A DNA stretch of 64,000 nt from CAZBDU01 sp964490725 (lineage in GTDB: Bacteria > Spirochaetota > Spirochaetia > SZUA-6 > DRHE01): contig CAZBDU010000012.1 of assembly GCA_964490725.1 (NCBI GenBank), forward strand, positions 28,665-92,664, read 5' to 3'. Shown here one piece after another: positions 58,189 through 64,000 of this stretch. The stretch's first letter is position 1. Each line of letters begins with the position of its first letter. Both the position numbers and the translations under genes were made by a program. Below the pieces are notes generated by a model, which saw only the letters and a program-made list of their open reading frames with translations, ran no database searches and had not been told where the DNA came from.

Positions 58189-59706
58189 GTGTCGCTGAGC
58201 GGCAGCACCCCCTATTTCATCTCCCTCGACCTGGGCACCACCTCGGTAAAGACCGCCCTCTTCGACGCCGAAGGGAACATGACCGCCACCTTCACGGAGG
58301 AGTACCGGCTGCACACGCCCGCCGAGGACATCGTGGAGCTGGACCCGGAGGTCTACTGGCGGTGCAGCCGCAACGGCATCCGGGCCGTGCTGGCGCAGAG
58401 CGGCGTCCCCGCCGAACGGGTGGTCTCCGTCGGGGCCTGCAGCCAGGGAGAAACGCTGATCACCCTGGACCGCTCGGGGGCTCCCCTGCGCAACGCGATC
58501 GTCTGGATCGACAACCGCTCCAAGGCCGAGGCGGAGGAGATAGCGCGGGCGTTGGGCCAGGAGAATCCCACCGGCCAGGTGGAGGTGGCTCCCACCTGGC
58601 CGATCACGAAGATCCTCTGGATGAAGCGGCACGAGCCTCAGGTGTTCGCACGCGCCTCCTGCTACCTGCTGGTGGAGGACTACGTCCTCTTTCGCCTGAC
58701 AGGCGCCTACCGCGGGGAGTACTCCCTGTACAGCTCCTCCTACATGCTGGACGTGCACGGGAAACGCTGGTGGGAGGGGATTCTGGGCTACGTGGGAGTG
58801 AACCGGGAGCAGCTGGTGGAGCTGTGCGAGCCGGGAACGGAGATCGGCACGGTGAGCCCTGAGGTGGCCCGGGAGCTGGGGCTGAGCCCCGAGACCAGGG
58901 TGGTCACGGGAGCGATGGACCAGACTGCCGCCATGGTGGGCGCCGGAAACCTCCGCGCCGGAGTGGTGAGCGAGACCACCGGGGCCGCCCTGGTGGTCTG
59001 CGAGACCCTGGACAGGCTCCCCGATCGCAACCCCACCTCCATGGCCGTGCAGTACCACGCCCTGCCGGACAAGTACTTCCTGATCGGCTGGTGCGCTTCC
59101 GGGGGCATGACCTTCAAGTGGCTGCGCGACACTATCTTCACCGCCGAGAAGGAGCAGGCAGCGCGCGAGGGCAGCGACGCCTACGACAAGCTCACCGCGA
59201 TGGCCGCCGGCGTGCCCGCCGGCAGCCAGGGGCTGTTCTTCTTCCCCTTCATGTCCGGCCCGGGCACCCTCCCGGTGGATCCGGAGGTGCGCGGGGTGGC
59301 CTACGGGCTGGAGCTGCACCACGGCCGGGAACACCTGGCCAGGGCGGTGATGGAGTCGCTGGCCTTCGTGGTGCGGCAGAACGTGGAGGAGATGGAACGG
59401 CTGGGGGCCGGGTGCACGGAGGTGCGCTCCCTGGGCGGCGGCGCCCGCAGCCACCTCTGGAATCAGATCAAGGCGGACGTCATGGGCCGACGAGTCCTCA
59501 CGATGAGGTGCCCGGAGGCGGCCTCCCTCGGCACTGCGGTCCTGCAGGCCGCGGCAACCGGCGTCTACCCCGACGTGGAGACGGCGGCTGGCCGCATGGT
59601 GCAGCAGGCGGCGGCTCTGGACCCGATCGAGAAGAACCGCAAGTCCTACGAACGGATATACCGCCGCTTCATCGAGCTGGAGCGCAGGCACTTCGGCCGG
59701 GGATAG
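58189..59706 (+). CDS. FGGY-family carbohydrate kinase (xylulokinase-like)
   Basis: A 505-residue sugar kinase. Phosphate-1 loop SLDLGTTSVKTALFD near residue 10, VIGxDNRS-type IVWIDNRSKAEAE, catalytic Asp in TGAMDQTAAMVGAGN (~residue 245) and the adenosine part SLGGGARSHLWNQIKAD. It differs clearly from the kinase at 8637-10181. It is divergent from the aminotransferase/CoA-transferase run, has its own strong promoter and probably phosphorylates the sugar imported by the CUT1 system. Confidence 0.93.
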   Translation: MSLSGSTPYFISLDLGTTSVKTALFDAEGNMTATFTEEYRLHTPAEDIVELDPEVYWRCSRNGIRAVLAQSGVPAERVVSVGACSQGETLITLDRSGAPLRNAIVWIDNRSKAEAEEIARALGQENPTGQVEVAPTWPITKILWMKRHEPQVFARASCYLLVEDYVLFRLTGAYRGEYSLYSSSYMLDVHGKRWWEGILGYVGVNREQLVELCEPGTEIGTVSPEVARELGLSPETRVVTGAMDQTAAMVGAGNLRAGVVSETTGAALVVCETLDRLPDRNPTSMAVQYHALPDKYFLIGWCASGGMTFKWLRDTIFTAEKEQAAREGSDAYDKLTAMAAGVPAGSQGLFFFPFMSGPGTLPVDPEVRGVAYGLELHHGREHLARAVMESLAFVVRQNVEEMERLGAGCTEVRSLGGGARSHLWNQIKADVMGRRVLTMRCPEAASLGTAVLQAAATGVYPDVETAAGRMVQQAAALDPIEKNRKSYERIYRRFIELERRHFGRG

Positions 59707-60250
59707 CAGGCGGCCTCGGGTACGCAGCCCCAGTCGACCGGCCTCCTTCACGAAACGCAGACGATCGCGCCCATCGCCGCACAGGCGGCCGGCCAGGACC
59801 GTCAATCCCAGAGGGAAGAACGCCGCCACCATCGGCGCCTGCAGCACCACCACCGGGACGAGCCACGCCGCGGGAACCAGGCCCAGCAGCATGGCGAGCA
59901 GCCCCCTACCCCCAGAGCCGCGGCAATGAGAGTCTGGAATAGTCTTTTCCCGGGGATCCACTTTCGGGTTACAAGACCGCTCGGAAACGCCGCGGAGGCC
60001 GCGGCCCGGCTGACGTCGCCGCGGGATGCCTTCGCCTCCTTCGGCTGGGCCTGCTTCAAGAATCCAGATCAGTCATGTACACTCGTAGTGCAGCAGGCGC
60101 TATTTCCGCCATGAGTGAACGGCAGGCAACGTGCAACCGAGGTCTCGACGGCAGTCCCAATCGGCGAACGCGCGCAAACGATAGGGGCGCCAGCGACGAA
60201 TGAGCCGGTACCCTACGGTGCGCCCGTAAAGAGGACTGGGTACGCCTCAC
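59707..60250. other. Gene-poor gap with a possible membrane-protein remnant (minus strand)
   Basis: No intact gene, RNA gene or repeat was recognised in these 544 bases. On the minus strand, 60059 to about 59710 encodes in two frames a Lys-rich N-terminus (WIPGKRLFQTLIAAALG) and then hydrophobic stretches such as LLGLVPAAWLVPVVVLQAPM and FFPLGLTVLAGRL. The frame break lies near 59896-59915. It could be the 5' part of a decayed membrane protein gene that runs into the kinase 3' end. It may also be chance, since GC-rich antisense frames often look hydrophobic. No clear promoter for the helicase gene is visible. Confidence 0.3.
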
Positions 60251-62797
60251 ATGACGCTGCAAATCGAGAGATTGTGGAACCAAGCGGGCTTCAAGCCTAA
60301 CCCCCAGCAGCGCGAAGCCATCCTGCACACTGAAGGCCCTCTGTTCCTCACTGCAGGCCCTGGCTCGGGAAAGACGCGCGTGCTCCTTTGGCGGACGGTG
60401 AATCTTATCGTGTTCCACGGTGTCCCGGCTGTGGATATCTTTCTCGGTACGTTCACGGAGAAGGCGGCACTCCAGCTGCGCCAGGGCCTCACAGTCTACC
60501 TTTCGGATGCGACGCGCCTCACGGGTCAGCCCTACGACCTCTCGCGGATGCCGGTGGGAACGGTGCACTCCGTCTGCCGCCGCATCCTCTCAGACCGGCG
60601 CTTCTCGCCTGGCCGCATGCGCCCGGGCGACGTGCAGCTTGCCGACGAGCTCGACCAGTACTTCTTCGTGCTCGACAACTGGAACGATCTTCTTCGGGCA
60701 GCTGGCTTCGAACGCGACGGGAACGCGACGATTAGCGAATTTCTCACCGGGAGGCGGTCGGCGTCGCGGCACGGTGCCGTCGCGGCGATTATCTCCCTGT
60801 TCAACCGTTTCAGCGAGGAGTGCCTCGATCACGAGCGGAAGGCGCGAGTCACACGGGACCCCGTGCTCAAGCGGCTGCTGCGTATGTACGCCGCGTACCG
60901 CAGCATGGAGCTCACCGACCTGTCCCTGCTGCAGCAAGCCGCCCTGGACCACTGTCGAGGGATTGACGGGTCCCACAGCGTCTTTCGCCACGTGATCGTC
61001 GACGAATACCAGGATACCAACCACGTTCAGGAGGAGCTTTTCTTTCACCTGGCGGGCGGCCACCACAACCTCTGCGTTGTTGGTGACGACGATCAGGCCC
61101 TCTATCGGTTTCGCGGCTCCACTGTCGAAAACCTGGTTGAGTTTGAGGATCGCTGCCGCAAGAGGCTTGGGCTCGAACCCCGGACCATCCACCTCGGTAC
61201 GAACTACCGCTCTCGGGGGGGGATCGTCGACTTTTGCTCGGCCTTCATCCAGCAGATCGACTGGAAGAAGGGGCGCGGTCGGAAGGGAGCGTACCGCATC
61301 GAGAACAAGCAGATTGAGGCCAACAGCAAGGACGCGGGCCCGGCGGTCGTTTCGAGTGCGCCAGGACGTCCAGACGATGTCTGCCCGGAGGTGGCCAGAC
61401 TGGTGCGACGGCTCCTCGACGAAGGCAAAGTCACCGATCCCAACCAGGTCGCCTTCTTGTATCCGAGCCTCAAGAGCGCCCAAGTCCAACGAATGATCGC
61501 AGCCCTGGAACAGGAGAAGCTGAATGTCTATGCGCCTCGCGCGGGGCAGTTCCTCGAGGTCTCGGAGGCACAGGACGTGTTCGGCGTGTTCCTGGTTCTT
61601 TTTGGCAGCCCCACCGGCGGGACGTCGAGTCCAGGGATGCGGCCGTTCTTCGAATGGATTGACCGCACACACCGTCGAGGCAAAGCGGTCGTGCGCCAGG
61701 ACCGTATGCTCGCCGCCTTCATAAAGTCACGGCAGCAGCAGATCGGCCGTGCAATCGCCGACCGTCACCTGTTGGTCGAAGCCGTCGGCGAGGCGAACCT
61801 CGAGAAGCCGCTTTCAGACACACTCCTCAAGCGCATCACTGCCGCACGGAAGCTGTCGTCGCGAAACTCACGGTACTTGCGCCGGGGGGTTGGAAGGCTC
61901 ATCGAATCACGTCGGCGAGCAGGCAAGCCGCTGTCGGTCGGCTACGTCGTCAATCGGGTCACGACCCTCGACTGGGGCGTCCTGGACATCTTCTATGAGC
62001 TGATGGGCTTCGATCGGTTCCGAGGCGCCTTCGACCTCGCCCAGGCCGGCGGCGACGAGGGCCCAGTCTGCAATCTGGCGCTGATCACATTGTACCTCGG
62101 GCGGTTTCAGGCCCGGCGCGGCGCCGTATTATCCGCTTGGTTCTTGGACCAAGACCGCTTCGTCCGGACGTTTTTCAACTCCTTCCTCTATGCTTTGTGG
62201 CGCCGCGGCGAGTCGGAATACGAGGATGCAGAGGATCCCTTTCCGAAAGGCCGGGTCCCGTTCCTGACCGTGCACCAGGCCAAGGGCTTGGAGTTCCCCG
62301 TCGTCGTACTCGGGAACCCCCGGAAGCAGGAGTCGGTACAGAAGGTGGAGGAGATAGTACGGCCGCTCCTCGTGCGGAGCCCGGGCGAGCCGCTGGACCG
62401 TATCGCGACGTTCGACGTCGCCCGCATGTTCTACGTCGCACTCTCCCGCGCCCAGAACCTGCTTGTGCTGTGCCACTACCAGGGCCAGGGTCAGCGCATC
62501 AATGAACCGTTCCAAACGCTCCTTGGCGAGGACTTCCCGCGCGTCGAGGATCTCGACCTCAACGGCCTCCCTGCGGTAGCGCCGAAACATGAGCAAGAGT
62601 TGCCGAAGACCTACTCGTACACCGGCGACTATCTCTCATATCGCGCGTGCGCCCGCAGGTACATGGTGTACCGTCGCTACGGTTTCGTCCCGGCCCGCGC
62701 GCAGACGATGTTTTTCGGCAGTCTGGTACACCGCACTGTCGAGGATCTGCACGAATGGCTCCGCGCACAGACTGAGGTGGGGAGGCACGTCTCATGA
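60251..62797 (+). CDS. UvrD/PcrA-type superfamily 1 DNA helicase with start of an iron-sulfur nuclease domain
   Basis: An 848-residue SF1A helicase. Walker A TAGPGSGKTR (~34-43), GTFTEKAA (motif Ia), VPVGTVHSVCRRIL-like motif Ic (seen as VGTVHSVCRR), Walker B VIVDEYQDTN, VVGDDDQALYRFRG (motif III), NYRSRGGIV (motif IV), TVHQAKGLEFPVV (motif V) and FYVALSRAQN (motif VI). The last ~70 residues contain YRACARRYMVYRRYGF and FGSLVHRTVEDL, the first Cys and the His motif of an AddB/Cas4-type nuclease domain. The rest of that domain is encoded by the next gene, which overlaps by ATGA. The base and codon use differ from the neighbouring catabolic genes. Confidence 0.92.
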   Translation: MTLQIERLWNQAGFKPNPQQREAILHTEGPLFLTAGPGSGKTRVLLWRTVNLIVFHGVPAVDIFLGTFTEKAALQLRQGLTVYLSDATRLTGQPYDLSRMPVGTVHSVCRRILSDRRFSPGRMRPGDVQLADELDQYFFVLDNWNDLLRAAGFERDGNATISEFLTGRRSASRHGAVAAIISLFNRFSEECLDHERKARVTRDPVLKRLLRMYAAYRSMELTDLSLLQQAALDHCRGIDGSHSVFRHVIVDEYQDTNHVQEELFFHLAGGHHNLCVVGDDDQALYRFRGSTVENLVEFEDRCRKRLGLEPRTIHLGTNYRSRGGIVDFCSAFIQQIDWKKGRGRKGAYRIENKQIEANSKDAGPAVVSSAPGRPDDVCPEVARLVRRLLDEGKVTDPNQVAFLYPSLKSAQVQRMIAALEQEKLNVYAPRAGQFLEVSEAQDVFGVFLVLFGSPTGGTSSPGMRPFFEWIDRTHRRGKAVVRQDRMLAAFIKSRQQQIGRAIADRHLLVEAVGEANLEKPLSDTLLKRITAARKLSSRNSRYLRRGVGRLIESRRRAGKPLSVGYVVNRVTTLDWGVLDIFYELMGFDRFRGAFDLAQAGGDEGPVCNLALITLYLGRFQARRGAVLSAWFLDQDRFVRTFFNSFLYALWRRGESEYEDAEDPFPKGRVPFLTVHQAKGLEFPVVVLGNPRKQESVQKVEEIVRPLLVRSPGEPLDRIATFDVARMFYVALSRAQNLLVLCHYQGQGQRINEPFQTLLGEDFPRVEDLDLNGLPAVAPKHEQELPKTYSYTGDYLSYRACARRYMVYRRYGFVPARAQTMFFGSLVHRTVEDLHEWLRAQTEVGRHVS

Positions 62798-63681
62798 GCC
62801 CCGAACGCCGAAAGAGGGCGGATGGCGCCATCACCGACGAAGAGGTCGAGCAGCGCATCCGCGAGTTCTTCAACCACAACTATGACCTGCTTCGCCAGGA
62901 GGGCGGCCACGTCCTTGCAGAAGGGGCGAAGCAGCAAGCACTCGAACAGTCACTACTCTACTGGCGGAAGTTGAAGGCCATCGCAACCTCGGTTACCGAT
63001 ACCGAGGTTAAGCTCGCGCTTCCGGGCCAGGTCACACCCCGGGGACGGCAATTCGTGATCGAGGGGATTGTGGACATCGTGCACGAAGGTGAGGACGTCC
63101 GCATGTATGATCTGAAGACGCACGAAGAACGCGAAGTGCGTGCCGAAGGCGATCTTTACCAGGACCAGCTGAATGTATACGCGTACATCTGGACGGGCAT
63201 ACATCGACAGCTCCTCAACGGAACGGCCATCATCGCCACACGCCTTCCGCCAGAGCTGCGGGAAGCGCTTCGCAGCGGCGATGTCGCATTGATGAACGAG
63301 GCGATGAAGGCCTGGCAGCCCGTGGTGGAGCTGCCATTCGACGAAACAGAGGTAAAGCGCACGATCGAGGACTTCGGCCGGTGTGTGGATGCCATCGAGG
63401 ATGGAGAGTTCGCGCCCCCATCACCCAGCGTGCTCCGTCGCGCTCGCGGGACGCGACGATACAAGGACGCCGGAGCGCGGCAGCACGCACGCGCGGAATC
63501 GAAGCCAACATTCGCGCAAATACACTGCAGAAACTGTGACGTGAGGTTCAGCTGCTCCTCGTTCCGCACCCATCTGGAGCGCCAAAACGGAGACTCTCGC
63601 TGGTGGTCTCCCGCGAGTCGGGATGAGGAAACGGAACTTGAGCTGGACGCGTGGATCGAGCAGAACCTTGGCGAAGCCTGA
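62794..63681 (+). CDS. PD-(D/E)XK (RecB/Cas4-like) nuclease with CxxCxxxxxC cluster
   Basis: A 295-residue protein with the catalytic part of a RecB-family nuclease: GIVDIV (D94), MYDLKT (D106 and K108) and QLNVYAY (Q125, Y129). C245, C248 and C254 in HCRNCDVRFSC match the C-x2-C-x5-C end of the AddB iron-sulfur cluster, but the fourth, upstream Cys is not in this protein. It is found in the C-terminus of the helicase just upstream. The two products should therefore form one nuclease-helicase complex for DNA-end processing or defence. Confidence 0.87.
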   Translation: MSPERRKRADGAITDEEVEQRIREFFNHNYDLLRQEGGHVLAEGAKQQALEQSLLYWRKLKAIATSVTDTEVKLALPGQVTPRGRQFVIEGIVDIVHEGEDVRMYDLKTHEEREVRAEGDLYQDQLNVYAYIWTGIHRQLLNGTAIIATRLPPELREALRSGDVALMNEAMKAWQPVVELPFDETEVKRTIEDFGRCVDAIEDGEFAPPSPSVLRRARGTRRYKDAGARQHARAESKPTFAQIHCRNCDVRFSCSSFRTHLERQNGDSRWWSPASRDEETELELDAWIEQNLGEA

Positions 63682-63767
63682 GCAAACGACCTGCAGAGCA
63701 CGTGAAGCCGGCCATCGTTCCTTGAAGCCGCAGGCACGCCGGACGGGCCCCGCGCCGGGCGCCGTTC

Positions 63768-64000
63768 TCAGCGCTGCCGGGCCTCCGCCAGGCGGATGAA
63801 CAGCTCCAGGGCCGCCTGGCCGGCGGCGCGGTAGATGCGGCTCAGCTGCGCCAGGAAGGGCTCCTGTCCCCGCCAAAAGGGGAAGCTCCCGAGCTGGCCG
63901 GGCAGAGAGGCGTGCACCTGGGGAGCCCGCACCTCCTGCCGGGCGTCCTCCACCGGGGAGGTTCCGACGGGCAGCACCCCCGCGGAGGAAGCCGCGAAGC
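63768..64000 (-). CDS. C-terminal part of an unrecognised protein (partial)
   Basis: A minus-strand frame enters from beyond the right edge and ends at the TGA at 63770-63768, giving ~77 residues. It ends IYRAAGQAALELFIRLAEAR, a helical segment, after a Pro/Gly-rich part (SLPGQLGSFPFWRGQEP). I do not recognise the family. The frame is open to the edge and GC-rich third positions agree with coding. An internal GTG at 63977 is not needed as a start. Confidence 0.45.
   Translation of the reverse strand, partial: FAASSAGVLPVGTSPVEDARQEVRAPQVHASLPGQLGSFPFWRGQEPFLAQLSRIYRAAGQAALELFIRLAEARQR

Noticed and set aside
58060..59961. Long minus-strand open frame (633 codons) under the second FGGY kinase
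   Set aside because: It is antisense to a clear kinase gene and its translation is Gly/Arg/His-rich shadow sequence; only the first ~85 codons outside the kinase could matter and are noted as a doubtful remnant.
1..64000. CRISPR arrays, tRNA or rRNA genes, integrases and transposases
   Set aside because: I looked for regular repeats, cloverleaf-like ends and transposase motifs and saw none; weakly conserved RNAs could still be missed by eye.

Overview
The window comes from a high-GC bacterium with a large catabolic, transport-rich gene content. Several solute-binding proteins have signal peptides ending in ...FAGGKQEG, ...AAGTTEE or ...LAEGKTEE. That style is common in Spirochaetota, so a GC-rich spirochaete-like organism is my best guess, at moderate confidence. 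No rRNA, tRNA, CRISPR array, integrase or complete insertion sequence was seen. Recognisable promoters follow a TTGACA / TACAAT pattern (52455-52483, 58113-58140, 40974-41001).

Layout. 1-3.6 kb (+): a partial histidine kinase, a receiver-only response regulator, a HEAT-repeat-like protein and an RtcR-type CARF/sigma-54 activator. 3.7-4.5 kb: a 5'-truncated GH4 glycosidase remnant. 4.6-10.2 kb (+): SorC regulator, cyclase-family hydrolase, 2-oxoacid-dehydrogenase-type E1 alpha and beta, a free-standing lipoyl domain and an FGGY kinase. 10.3-13.8 kb: a decayed zone with a frameshifted Zn-alcohol dehydrogenase, a DeoR regulator, a 5'-truncated glycerol kinase, and fragments of an ABC ATPase and a short-chain dehydrogenase joined end to end. 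13.8-18.8 kb (-): MFS transporter and a CUT2-type sugar ABC transporter. 19.0-24.1 kb (-): a block that looks lower in GC, holding a second CUT2 transporter, a UroD-family protein and a DUF6282-like metal-dependent hydrolase. 24.3-28.0 kb (-): GntR-controlled operon of creatininase-family protein, alcohol dehydrogenase and sugar-phosphate isomerase/epimerase, with a clear palindromic operator. 28.2-31.0 kb (+): secreted NlpC/P60-like protein and aminoacyl-histidine dipeptidase.

31.1-41.0 kb (-): one apparent ten-gene operon from a strong promoter at 40974-41001. It encodes an Asp/Glu/hydantoin racemase-family enzyme, two M29/NicX-like metalloenzymes, a complete branched-chain-amino-acid-type ABC transporter, a leaderless SBP_bac_3 protein and a nitroreductase-like protein. 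Two divergent Lrp/AsnC regulators (41.2-42.3 kb) adjoin it and are the likely controllers. 42.3-45.0 kb (-): two overlapping geranylgeranyl-reductase-like FAD enzymes. 45.2-46.7 kb (+): a non-pyrrolysine MttB-family methyltransferase. 46.7-58.0 kb (-): 2-hydroxyacid dehydrogenase, DegT aminotransferase, cupin, CUT1 sugar transporter, two UroD-family proteins, bicupin, CoA-transferase and class IV aminotransferase. 58.2-59.7 kb (+): a second FGGY kinase. 59.7-60.25 kb: gene-poor. 60.25-63.7 kb (+): a UvrD-type helicase and a PD-(D/E)XK nuclease whose iron-sulfur nuclease domain appears divided between the two proteins. 63.77 kb to the end (-): the C-terminus of an unrecognised protein.

The main themes are uptake of small organic compounds or sugars, each transporter tied to its own modifying enzymes and regulator; a shared architecture in which every ABC operon has an inverted repeat just after its binding-protein gene; and several places of gene decay or exchange.
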